From Turritopsis dohrnii (taxonomy: Eukaryota > Cnidaria > Hydrozoa > Anthoathecata > Oceaniidae), in contig BQMF02000486.1 of NCBI GenBank assembly GCA_027922465.2, positions 186,001 through 250,000 of the forward strand: a DNA stretch of 64,000 nucleotides, read 5' to 3'. The notes under the pieces were generated by a model. That model was not told where the DNA came from. It did not search any database and saw only the letters and a program-made list of their open reading frames with translations. Positions 11,663-21,075 of this stretch are shown here, piece by piece. Every line of letters begins with the position of its first letter. Position 1 is the first letter of the stretch. A program made the translations under genes and the position numbers.

Positions 11663-12072
11663 AGCCTGGTTCAGACCTGACGACTACGACGATAACGACG
11701 ATTAAAATTTAGTGTAATCGTCGTGATCGTCAAATGTGAACACTTTTGTAATCGTCGTAATCGTCATAAACGTCTGGCGTTTACGACGACAAAATATAAA
11801 AACTTTTTGATATTTTATCGTCGTAGTCGCTCTATTGTATGTAAGAATATATTGAACCTAACGTCAATTCTATTGTTTTAAGATTGTGAAGGCACGTGCT
11901 TCAAATTTTACAAAGTAGTTCAAACTTAACAAGGGAAAAAAGTATTGTGTGTTTGAAACAATTAGTATTTTGAGATACTTGAGAGTGTTCAGATCTGGCG
12001 ATTGGCGATTGCGACGATCGATATTTTTTTTAATAGTCGTAGTCGTCGTAATCGTCAGGTCTGAACCAGGCT
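11663..12072. mobile_element. MITE with AGCCTGGTTCAGACCTGACG ends and TTAA duplication, copy 1
   Basis: A 410-bp element flanked by TTAA (11659-11662 and 12073-12076) with long inverted ends AGCCTGGTTCAGACCTGACG. The sub-terminal regions are unusually rich in phased ACGACGAT/ATCGTCGT triplet-like repeats on opposite strands. TTAA specificity suggests a piggyBac- or Kolobok-type helper. A 5'-truncated copy lies at 41474-41704. It is inserted within an older repeat marked by TAACGCCC and GCGCC blocks on both sides. Confidence 0.75.
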
Positions 12073-12270
12073 TTAATGTTCATTGAAAGAGCTTTTTCTT
12101 TCTCCAACTTATTGAGGTAGTCAACATTGGAATTTTTCAATTGCACAAAGAATAGCATTACATAATCGCCTTGACAGCTGACATGATATTTTTCTAAGCG
12201 CCCCTCTCCAATTAACGCCCCTATTTCAAAACCGCCCTCTCTGAAGTTCAAAAAAACCTTATAACTGCGT

Positions 12271-12324
12271 GGGCGCTTATTAGAGAGAAAACTTAATATT
12301 AAGTTTTCTCTCTAATAAGCGCCC
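12271..12324. repeat. Perfect 54-bp palindrome
   Basis: Two exact 27-bp arms, GGGCGCTTATTAGAGAGAAA and so on, with no loop and the centre at AAT/ATT. It lies at the right edge of the older repeat that hosts the 11663-12072 MITE. The motif TAAGCGCC recalls the ends of the TACCGTATTTCC element family. Confidence 0.9.
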
Positions 12325-12695
12325 AGGCAGGCAGTAAGTTATACCCTAGTATGCCCATACCCTATTTAGGGTATGGTTTACAGAAACAGAAAGTTCTGCT
12401 GATAAAGGAAATGTAAGGGAAAAACTATTATTGGACACCATATTGATGTCATAAAGCCAATACACATCGTTGCTCTCCATCATTTTTCATTTTAGAAATC
12501 ATAGTAAGGGGGAAGTATAATGAGTTTTCATAAGAGAAAAATAGGTTTTACTTATTTTGCATAAAGACTATTAAATGTTCTTTTACTGACATGACAAAAA
12601 AGGCATTCTCATAACTAGCTTTTTTTCTAATAATAAAGTTTCTAATAATAAAGCTTCAAAGTTTCACTCAGTAAAAAAGAACACTGCAATGGAGT
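12325..12695. other. No gene seen
   Basis: AT-rich sequence with a short direct duplication (TCTAATAATAAAGTTTC / TCTAATAATAAAGCTTC near 12626-12660). Nothing else is supported. Confidence 0.5.
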
Positions 12696-12860
12696 CAGTG
12701 GCGGATCTAGAGGTATGTCAAAATTTGTGTAGGAGAGTGTTAGCCATCTAACCATAAAAGAAAAGTGTTCAAATAATCCCATTGGTAATATAAATTGAAT
12801 TCACAAATTATGTTAATGCTCTCCTACACAAATTCCGACATACCTCTAGATCCGCCACTG
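12696..12860. mobile_element. hAT-like MITE, 165 bp, 5-bp duplication GGAGT
   Basis: Near-perfect inverted ends CAGTGGCGGATCTAGAGGTA extend through GTATGTC and TTTGTGTAGGAGAG. The element is flanked on both sides by GGAGT. CAGKGGCGGAT-type ends are typical of hAT elements, and the short duplication fits the hAT lineage that makes 5-bp duplications. The ends resemble those of the large elements at 17494-22421 and 33672-36616. Confidence 0.85.
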
Positions 12861-13540
12861 GGAGTTTCTATTGAATTTATATAATGTGATTAGTAAATAA
12901 ATAATCCGATCTTTTGATTTTTAGTCAATAGTTGTTGTATTATCTGCATGCAAGAAACATTAACGCCTTGTTGATTTTAGAAGGCAGTGTAATTAGTGTG
13001 TGAAAGTTTCGGTAAGTTAATTTTTGTGAATTTTTTATTTTATCTACGAATGTTGTAGGTTTCGAAAATAAGTTGGACTAAACCTCTTTTTCCTTTGATG
13101 TTTCCTTGGAATTATTACAATTATGATAATCATATAAGACATAATAACATCTGTTAACATATAAAGATTTTCTTGTACAAATTTCACTTCTATGTAAGAA
13201 AGTACAAGTATGTTTTCTTATGGTACAATCCAACCAGTTTCCATTAAAGTTCATCAACAGCATCAGAATAACTTCTTGAATTAATTACTGAAGACACCTG
13301 CATCCGCCACAGCAACTGTTATCCTGAAAAAGGAATTGAAGAAGTCATAGAGAGGTACTACTATTTGTATGCTATTCAAGAATTGGACATCTAATCTTTA
13401 TGAGCTATTGAAAGTAGACAAAAACGCGATATAAATTTAGAGGGTTTTTATATTACCCTTATCCTTGATTCCATATTTTGGTTGTTTGCCTTTTTTGCTT
13501 ACTGTTAGTTCAATCTGTTTCCTGAGAAGACAGTTATGTG
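12861..13540. other. No gene seen
   Basis: AT-rich sequence with only short broken ORFs. I see no supported feature. Confidence 0.5.
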
Positions 13541-13589
13541 TGATGTTAGGGTCAGGAGTCACCTACAAACGAAATAGTACAGTTATATA

Positions 13590-14637
13590 CCGGTTGAGTC
13601 AAAAGAAAGTACCGGTGTTTCACAAAAAATATCTTTCGATTGAAAAAATATGAAATATATTTATTTTTATTTCTGAATAGAGGAATCCTTTATCTATGTT
13701 TTGGTGTATCACTTTTCTAATTTGGTTGAGTAGAAAGAAAGTTATGGACAAAAAACTGGAAGCGGTCCTTGTAAAAATCTTTGCAAAATGGACAAAAAGT
13801 CCAAACAAAATATTCCTGCGAGATTCTTTGATTAAATTCGATAATGTTAATTAAAAGGCTTTGGCGATTGAGTAATATTTACCCTAGAAAATGGATGCAT
13901 ACCGTATTTCCTCAAATAAGCGCCGCGGCGCTCTTTAAATTTTGGAGATTTTAGGTGCGGCGCTCTTTAGAGGGCGGCGCTTATCAGAGGGCGGCGCTCT
14001 TTTCAAATTATTGATTCCAACTTTATAAAGGCCTGAGAAATCAAAGGTTTCCTAGACTCATGAAATTGAAAACTATACTTTTGATTTTAAGACATATTTT
14101 CTTCTTATTAAAAGAATACTTATAATATTTCAATATCTTCGTCGATCAAAGTGAAAGGGCTGGCAGGTGTCTTCCACGTCTGATTCTGAAATCTCAAAAG
14201 GGCTGAGCGACGATACCTCTTCTTCGACTTGTTTCAACGACTCCTTTTCATTTTTTTCCCAAAAAGCGCCGCTTTGAGAGGTGCGGCGCTCTTTAGAGGG
14301 CGGCGCTTATCAGAGGGCGGCGCTAGATGGAGGAAATACGGTACCCAAACTCTTTGTTGTATATATGGAGTTGTGGCATTTCTCAATATTTCATACAAGA
14401 CAGTCTTCATAAAAAGTTTCAGTGAATAAAGTTTTAAGAAAATGTTAAAAAAAGTTTGAACTTTTTACCTAACTTGATTATTGGCCGTAAGAAAAATAAG
14501 TTTTAGCACATTTAATTGTGTATGTTCCCTTCTGGTTTGAAATAAAAACATAAATCTTGTTTTGAGACATTTTGCTTGGCTTTTTTGTCCATTTTTCTAA
14601 GACTTTGAAACACTGGTACTTTTTTTGACTCACCCGG
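13590..14637. mobile_element. Tc1/mariner-type shell, no transposase left
   Basis: About 33-bp inverted ends, CCGGKTGAGTCAAAARAAAG followed by GTACCRGTGTTTCA, flanked by TA on both sides (13588-13589, 14638-14639). End style and TA target fit Tc1/mariner. The 1.05 kb interior shows no DDE/D transposase and hosts a second element (13900-14342), so this is a non-autonomous or gutted copy. Confidence 0.75.
13900..14342. mobile_element. MITE with TACCGTATTTCCTC ends, nested
   Basis: A 443-bp element with inverted ends TACCGTATTTCCTC, sitting inside the mariner-type shell. Both sub-terminal regions contain GCGGCGCTCTTTAGAGGGCG and CGGCGCTTATCAGAGGGCGG, repeated in the same orientation at about 13957-14003 and 14283-14325. 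The same type of end (TACCGTATTCTTCCGCAGAT) occurs at 63658 next to an open acidic coding end, a possible autonomous relative. Confidence 0.8.
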
Positions 14638-14680
14638 TATTGATGTTAGGGTCAGGAGTCACCTACAAATGAAGTAATAA

Positions 14681-16412
14681 GTGGCAAACACTATAAAGAA
14701 AGTAACATTTTCAATTTTTCAATTTTTTTTATCCATTGCTTATTTGTTTCCATAACTCTCTACAAATATATCACATGACCATTTCATCTTTCTCTCACCT
14801 TCAAAAAGTATTTTTGATAATACGCATTGTCTTGGAAACGTCTAAACAAACAGATTTACTCGATATTTTAATCTTTCAAGTTCATTATTAGTCTTAGCTT
14901 GATATTTTAATCCATCAACCTCATTAGTGTATATGCAAATAAGAACTTGTGTTTTGAATGTATGAAAATTACCAACCTATTGTGAAACCTCAGCAGTGTT
15001 ATTGTCATAATAACAAAAATAACAAGATTATAAAGAACTATGACTACAAAACAGATATTGTCAGATTTCTAAATACCATACACAAGAGTTACAGAATGTG
15101 ATGGACGTTTGCTAATTAAGTAAGATATTTTTTGATTGAAATCATGCAAAAAAAAAAATCAAAATTAGCATGGAGATTTTATTATTTTGTGACAGTCACT
15201 GGTTAGTTATTACATGTCTTTTTAAAATTTGTGCAATCAATGTGCAATCAGCACCAGAATAAGCCTTTTGGGAAAAAATTGAAAGAAGATTCTAAAATAG
15301 ATGATGTAAACGACAGTATTGTAAGCTTAGATAATGCAACACAAATAAGCACCGGGGTTGGATTTTTGCAAAGGCATCAATTTGAAAAGGTTTTCTAAAA
15401 AATCTGGATTTGAAAAGTTTTCCTTTTTAATAATCATAACCACTTTCGGAGAAAGAAAGAGGGAAGTCTATCTCATGAGTGACAAATAAGGGAATGATCA
15501 CAATATGAAAAAAATTTGCTCAACAGGAAGTAAAAGTCTCAACTAAAATAGTCGACTTTTAGAAAAAGCTGTTTTCGATTAAATGCTCATTCCTTCTCTT
15601 TAAAGTTTGTATGAGGGTTGCGTTGAGCTACAATTTTTTATTTAGCAAAAAATGGGGAAGGGGGCTTACTTGAGAGTGAGCACTCACTAAAATTGTCATC
15701 ACATGTTAATTCTATATTTTTTCCATTTTAGTTGTGCTGCGCAGTGTTTGTATCAACTGTAAATGTCAAACAACTGACTAAACCTTTTGGGAATTGCAAA
15801 TAACAATTCATCGGATAATAAATTAGTGACAGAGAAATCCCCCCTACAGAATATTGCAAAACCAGATGCAGTGCTGCTGCAGGTAAAACATTTTTTAGTT
15901 TTTTAGTTTAACATCAACAAAGACCTTTGACTTTACTTTTTTATTCTACTTATACTGATTTTGCATGATGTTATTACGCCCACAGCTTTCAGCAAAGATC
16001 ATTGCTTTATACAATCTCCAGTCATATCTTCTGTTATATTCAGTCCCTTCAGGCTGTCAGCAACTGACTCCTTCCGATACATCTTTTGTCATTCATGGGT
16101 ATTCCACATGGGTATCCCCTGTACTGCCAAAGAAGTACACCTGTAGATTCTTGAGTCAGATCATTTCTCATGCCCAAGCAGTCTGCTGTGTCCAGGGGTT
16201 TCAGGTTCATTAAAGCCTTCCTCCAGTGAAAAATTAAGTTATCCTTAAAATGTCTTAAAAATCATTCAAGAAATAGAATTTAACTATTATTTTAGTTAAT
16301 AAACATCGGATACTGAATGATGAACATTTTCTTTATTGTTAAATTTCATTAATGTATGCTCAAAAGATCGCCATTTTGTTTTACAAGGTTTCGCTCCTTC
16401 ATAGTATGAAAA
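14681..16412. other. No gene seen
   Basis: AT-rich sequence. Overlapping ORFs at 15961-16213 (+) are unrecognised and have no splice support. Confidence 0.45.
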
Positions 16413-16465
16413 GAAGGTAACCGCTCGTTCTATTAGTTACACAGACCCAGTTCGAAGGAAAACTC

Positions 16466-16538
16466 CGAACCAGGCGGGATTTGAACCCACGACCTAGGAA
16501 TTCTAGTCCTATCGCTCTACCAACTGAGCTACCGGTTC
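16466..16538 (-). tRNA. tRNA-like sequence, left arm
   Basis: Exact reverse complement of the copy at 16674-16746. The structure and its defect in the anticodon stem are described there. Confidence 0.5.
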
Positions 16539-16673
16539 ATGGTATTCAATCCTCCAAGTTATCTCGTGATCGTAGTAGTTGGTGGATTCCAACACGAATC
16601 ACAATAACATCACGTCGGAGATGGATTTCTCTGCAACACTAGTTACATATCGATAATGAGGATTGAATACCAT

Positions 16674-16746
16674 GAACCGGTAGCTCAGTTGGTAGAGCGA
16701 TAGGACTAGAATTCCTAGGTCGTGGGTTCAAATCCCGCCTGGTTCG
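16674..16746 (+). tRNA. tRNA-like sequence (73 nt), anticodon uncertain
   Basis: It has a 7-bp acceptor stem (GAACCGG with CTGGTTC, one G-T pair), a D arm with A box TAGCTCAGTTGG, and a T arm with B box GGTTCAAATCC plus a discriminator G. The total is 73 nt. The anticodon stem is off: the only good pairing is TAGGA/TCCTA, shifted by one base, giving loop CTAGAAT and triplet AGA (Ser). Yet there is no long variable arm as tRNA-Ser requires, and the standard register puts C at position 33. It is probably a tRNA-derived repeat with an intact pol III promoter, not a translation tRNA. Confidence 0.5.
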
Positions 16747-16799
16747 GAGTTTTCCTTCGAACTGGGTCTGTGTAACTAATAGAACGAGCGGTTACCTTC

Positions 16800-17493
16800 C
16801 TTTCATTTTGTTTTAAATTTCAAAACGCTTAGCGAAGCTCGTGACGTCAGAGAGTAGATCGAAAGACCAGAGTGAGTATTTAAAGATAACGTGCGATGAT
16901 AAGAGTCGCACGAAAAGATGACTCAGCAGTTTTTGTGCGGGAATCCCCACTCAAAAACCATGCTTTTAGTAAGATGATAGCCATAACTGTGGTTCTATGT
17001 CAGTCGCTGTGAATTCCTACTATAAGTATTCTTATTAGTATTCTTTTTTCCATTAGTATAGCTACCAATATGTTTAATATTCCCTCGTATATGACGACTC
17101 AGAAACCGTTGAGATTAATGTAATTCAAAATGGTGATTTGCTTTTTCAGCAACGAAACAGTAACCTTATAATAGTGAAAAATAGTAGCGTTATCGTTGTT
17201 TTTTTGGGTTTTTTTCCCAACTCAGGAAGCTAGGTAGTTCTTACCTGACTATACAGACAAAAACTATAACCATGTTTATTTATTATATAAATTTTCAAAA
17301 AATTAACTTTAAAATCATGAAAAATTATGTTTGATAAATAAAATACAGATGGCTTATTTGAAAATGGATTCTGCATAATGTAAACAATTTAGTTCACTTT
17401 GCTAAAACAAGTGCAGCAGGTTCGACTCCTGTGCCAGGCTTTATTTTAGGGTAAGTATATTACCGGTGATAAAGTGACAGATCGTGTGGTAGT
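16800..17493. other. No gene; possible tRNA-tail fragment
   Basis: Mostly unremarkable. At about 17413-17440 GCAGGTTCGACTCCTGTGCC resembles a T arm with a B box, perhaps the end of a SINE or tRNA fragment. Confidence 0.35.
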
Positions 17494-18062
17494 CAGGGGC
17501 GAATTTAGGATTTTTTTTGACTGGTGTAAATGTCAACTTAATTGACTTAGTCGTATTGGGGGCGTTTGGAGCCACCCAAATAGTTAGAGCCCTTTGTGCA
17601 TTAATATGAACTGTAACAGGCCCAAACACTATTGTTTCCTCCCATGTGGTTGTGGTACATTGACAGTATATACAAAGCAACTGAAAGAAGTGAAATAGTG
17701 AAAATACATCCAGAAGATCAAAAAATTTCAAATTGTAAACATAAAAGGTAAAAACAGAGATTAACATTGGTCATAAGCATCAAGTAGGACTAAATTTAAA
17801 ATTTTCAATTTCAACTTATTACATACATTATGAAATATCAAGCTTTCTGCTATAATAACTAATTGATCAGGAAACCAGTCCATTTATTAAAAAATGCTCA
17901 AAGGAGCTGGGTGTCTGTCAATCATTTAGGCATTACAGAACCTATTTTATTTCTGAATGTTAAATAATGCATGTGTGATGTAACAAATTGACACAAAATA
18001 TATATGTGCAACACAGTTAGATATTCTGCAGTCTCCCACAAAAAAATTATGATTATTGTTGT

Positions 18063-18276
18063 GCCACACTTTGTAATACTTGCCACACTTTGTAATACCT
18101 GCCACACTTTGTAATAACATCTGCCACACTTTGTAATACCTGCCACACTTTGTAATAACTACTTGCCACACTTTGTAATAAGTTTAATGCCACACTTTGT
18201 AATAACCTTTGCCACACTTTGTAATAACGTTAACCTGCTACACTTTGTAATAACATCTGCAACACTTTGTAATAAC
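18063..18276. repeat. Tandem array, left: ten TGCCACACTTTGTAATA units
   Basis: Ten copies of an 18-bp core TGCCACACTTTGTAATAA separated by spacers of 1-8 bp that differ from unit to unit. The last two units carry base changes (TGCTACAC, TGCAACAC). The array is the mirror image of the one at 20505-20718. Confidence 0.95.
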
Positions 18277-18350
18277 TTCATTTTTTGCATCCCTATACTT
18301 CAGAAATTTTAAAAAAAAGAAAGCCATGTGTAATCAAAATGGCCCTTGAA

Positions 18351-18452
18351 CCAACCTCGTTCCCAGGGCGTGTTTTCACTTTTGAAAAATATGGGGGGAG
18401 GGGGTCGCTATATATTTTTCAAAAGCAAGAAAAGCTCTGGGAACAAGGTTAC
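18351..18452. repeat. Small hairpin element with CCTCGTTCCCAGGG ends
   Basis: AACCTCGTTCCCAGGG at the left and the complement CTCTGGGAACAAGGTT at the right enclose about 70 bp that also fold back (TTTTGAAAAATAT with ATATATTTTTCAAAA). A related hairpin lies at 53265-53318. From memory such hairpins are abundant in cnidarian genomes. Confidence 0.65.
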
Positions 18453-18597
18453 TTTCAAACAGCTGATTAAGCAGTTAAATCTAAATGGGTTTTTAAGAAC
18501 TATTCATTTAACTTTTGGGTTAAGTAGTAAGGAGTCTATATATTAATACCCGATTCTCTGTCTGTGTATTTGTTTTTTTCTCATGCAAAATGGTTGA

Positions 18598-19105
18598 CAT
18601 TGTTACACAGACAAATGTAATAACTCCGACAAATGTACTAAATTTTCTACGACAAGTGTAGTAAAAATCAACGACATGTGTTGTAAACCTACGTCAAGTG
18701 TAGTAAACGCCTTGAACGTTGAAATGAGCCATAATTAGGCCAAACACATGAAAGTCTTCACCAGATAAATTTTCAAGGGCTATCAGGCGGCCATATAATA
18801 AAGCAAAAAATCGCGCATGCGCAGTTAAAAGAACCGCTGATATGAGCTAAGTGAGCCGCAATTGGGCAAAGTTCATAGGTCTTCACCAAGCAACTTTTTC
18901 AGTGCTATCAGTTGGCTGCGTTATAAGCCTGAAATTCGCACATGCGTAGTAAGAGACTGTCAATACAAGCAAAATGGGTCATAATCAGGCGAAAACATGA
19001 ACGTATTCATCAATTAGCATTGTAAGGGCTGTCAAGTAGCCATAAAATGAAACGTGCATGCGCAGTAGAAATATTCAAATGAGCCATAATTAGGCAAATA
19101 GCATC
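18598..19105. repeat. Inner left arm of foldback: GACAAGTGTAGTAAA array and about 110-bp repeats
   Basis: Five degenerate units of GACAARTGTAGTAAA (18610-18712) are followed by three to four diverged units of about 110 bp. Each unit contains GAGCCATAATTAGG, GTCTTCACCA, CAAGGGCTATCA and CGCGCATGCGCAGT. The complementary units occur in reverse order at about 19190-19405 and 19912-20105. Confidence 0.8.
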
Positions 19106-19189
19106 TTATGTTTTGTTAGAGTGCGGAAAATATATGTATGCATGTATGAATTTTACCACAAACTTAACATGTAGTGATTCTACCTAAAT

Positions 19190-20105
19190 GTTTTCACTGC
19201 ACATGCGCGAATTTGGGTTTTACTATATGACCAGTTGATAGAATATTATGTATGTTGAAAACCTTTAAAGGTTTTATCTAAGTGTAGCCGGATTTTTTTC
19301 TGCGCATGCGCGATTTTGAGTTTTTTTGTATGGCCACCTGATAGCCCTTGAATAGCTATTTGGTAAAGACCTTGATGCGTTTTACCTAATTATGGCTCAC
19401 TTAACTCTTACAGCCTTCTGAATTTACGATGGCATTCAGCTTTTGCCGTCGTGAAGCTGCCGTAAATCAACATTACGACGGCAAAGTTTTGCCGACAATG
19501 TTTTTTGAATACAAACATTGAATATGTCAGGGAAATTCCGTCTCTTTTCGCTTGCAGTGAAATTAGTAAAGAAACGTTTAACGCGTAGGTTTGTTGTTTT
19601 TAAACTATGACTAATCAAAAAAATAATAGGACAACTTGACAGCAAATCCCCTGTGGTTTACAATTTTAAATCTTGTAACTTCTTGTTCCAGATAATACTA
19701 TTGATTTATAAAGTATTTAGTTTCTGTTTTATTACCCATTATTCTACACCAATATTTTTACTGGAAATAAACCAATCAAGTTTAGCCATCATTTAACATC
19801 TCACACGGCAGCATTTTTTTGCTGTCGTAAATAATGATCTGCCGTCGCAATTTTCAAATATGGCGGCACTTTTTTGCTGCCAGTCTTTTTTACTAATTCA
19901 GAGGGCTGTCTTATTAGCGGATTTTCTATTGCACAAGCGCGATTTTTGGTATTATTATTTGACCACGTGATAGCCCTTGAAAAGTTATCTGGTGAAGACC
20001 TTCATGTGTTTGGCCTTACTATGGCTCATTTCTACCTTTAGCCGTACAACATTTGTCGCTGATCTTTACTACATTTGTCGGAGTTACTACATTTATCGGT
20101 GTAAC
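19190..20105. repeat. Inner right arm of foldback
   Basis: Inverted counterparts of the left arm: CTGCGCATGCGCGAT, TGATAGCCCTTGAA, GGTGAAGACCTTCATG and ATGGCTCATTTC blocks, then ACTACATTTGTCGGAGT units at about 20046-20100. The arm is split by the nested element 19408-19912. Confidence 0.75.
19408..19912. mobile_element. Nested TIR element with ACAGCCYTCTGAATT ends
   Basis: Inverted ends ACAGCCTTCTGAATTTA and AATTCAGAGGGCTGT surround about 500 bp. The sub-terminal regions are crowded with ACGGCAGC, GCCGTCGT and GCCGTCGC blocks in both orientations. It has no coding capacity. It interrupts the right arm of the foldback, so it is younger than that structure. Confidence 0.65.
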
Positions 20106-20106
20106 A

Positions 20107-20215
20107 GTCGTAAGCTGTGAGAGAAATCGCACATAAATTATTTCTCTTTTTGTGCGCGACGTCAGTGAGGTTAAACCAATGCATTGAGAACCAAATCGAA
20201 TGCAAAGTTTTGGTC
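20107..20215 (+). repeat. Fragment related to the Helitron units at 59-62 kb
   Basis: TTATTTCTCTTTTTGTGCGC, then GACGTCAGTG and a CAAATCGAATGCAA block, align with the minus strand of the 59457-62116 Helitron units, which carry TTATTTCTTTTTTTGTGTGC, GACGTGAGTT and CCCATCGAACGTGA. It is an old, diverged relative. Confidence 0.5.
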
Positions 20216-20504
20216 TGCGCTTTTTGGGGCCCGCGATGTCGGCGATGGGATGACGAAAAAGGCTTGGGGAGACAAAGCTCTATGACGGCTATAAAATTTT
20301 GAAACGGTTCGTCATAGACATTTCTTCCTATATACATTCTTAAGTTCAGAATTTCAAGTGCTATAAAATGGTAGCATAATGCATCACCTTTGCCAATTCC
20401 TAAATTTTAATTTTCATGAACTCTTTGGGTGACAACTGAATATGAGTGCAGAGCGACGCCGCCTTGACTGCTGGTTAAGATTAAAATATGATTATGCTTG
20501 AAAA

Positions 20505-20718
20505 TTATTACAAAGTGTGGCAGAAGTTATTACAAAGTGTGGCAGCTTAACGTTATTACAAAGTGTGGCAAAGGTTATTACAAAGTGTGGCATTAAGGTT
20601 ATTACAAAGTGTGGCAAGAAGTTATTACAAAGTGTGGCAGGTATTACAAAGTGTGGCAGATGTTGTTACAAAGTGTGGCAGGTATTACAAAGTGTGGCAA
20701 GTATTACAAAGTGTGGCA
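20505..20718. repeat. Tandem array, right: ten TTATTACAAAGTGTGGCA units
   Basis: Ten units, the reverse complement of the left array. The spacer sequences also match in mirror order (for example ATC, CCT, CCTTT, GTTAA). The two arrays are therefore copies of one array in inverted orientation, not independent expansions. Confidence 0.95.
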
Positions 20719-20959
20719 CAACAATTATAACATAAGGAATTGACTCCTACATTTTAATAAGAAGCAATGGAAGCTTATCAAAACAGAGACTTGAATAAAG
20801 AGAAGGAGAACTGTTTGTCTGATTTGTGGCAAAAAGATCAATATAAATTGAATGAACAAAAATTATAATACATTTCTAATAAAGATAATGCATGAACTGT
20901 TATGAGGGCTGACAGAAAACACAATTTAACAGTTTTATTAATGGAAATTGTTTCTTTGA

Positions 20960-21075
20960 GAGTTTCTTAGAGGTTTTGATGTTTGTCAACTGCTCAATGA
21001 GGGTTCTCACTGACATCAGTAATCTGCAACCCTCAGCTCAGCTTATAATAGTTCATAATATCATCTTTAAGTTAC
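20960..21075. mobile_element. MITE family 'GATAATGAACT', copy D (partial)
   Basis: Shares CACTGACATCAGTAAT, CAACCCTCAGCTC and ATAGTTCATAAT...ATCTTTAA with the element at 201-416. The left part is degraded. Confidence 0.55.

Larger units (their letters stand above)
13541..14680. repeat. About 36-bp direct repeat flanking a mariner-type element
   Basis: The sequence beginning TGATGTTAGGGTCAGGAGTC and continuing through CACCTACAAAYGAA occurs at about 13541-13576 and again at about 14641-14677, on either side of the mariner-type element. The left copy is about 13 bp from the element and the right copy abuts it. That is far longer than a TA duplication, so a separate event must have made it. Confidence 0.75.
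16413..16799. repeat. Perfect 142-bp inverted repeat carrying two tRNA-like sequences
   Basis: The arms 16413-16554 and 16658-16799 are exact reverse complements over all 142 bp and are separated by a 103-bp spacer. Each arm contains one complete tRNA-like sequence plus about 55 bp of conserved 3' flank ending GGTTACCTTC. Zero divergence means recent formation, active gene conversion, or an assembly fold-back. Confidence 0.9.

Noticed and set aside
16674..16746. Functional tRNA-Ser(AGA) gene
   Set aside because: No long variable arm and the anticodon stem pairs only one base out of register; a tRNA-derived repeat is more likely.
17922..18171. ORFs on the minus strand with repeated YKVWQ / TKCG residues
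   Set aside because: Translation of the 18-bp tandem array, not a protein gene.
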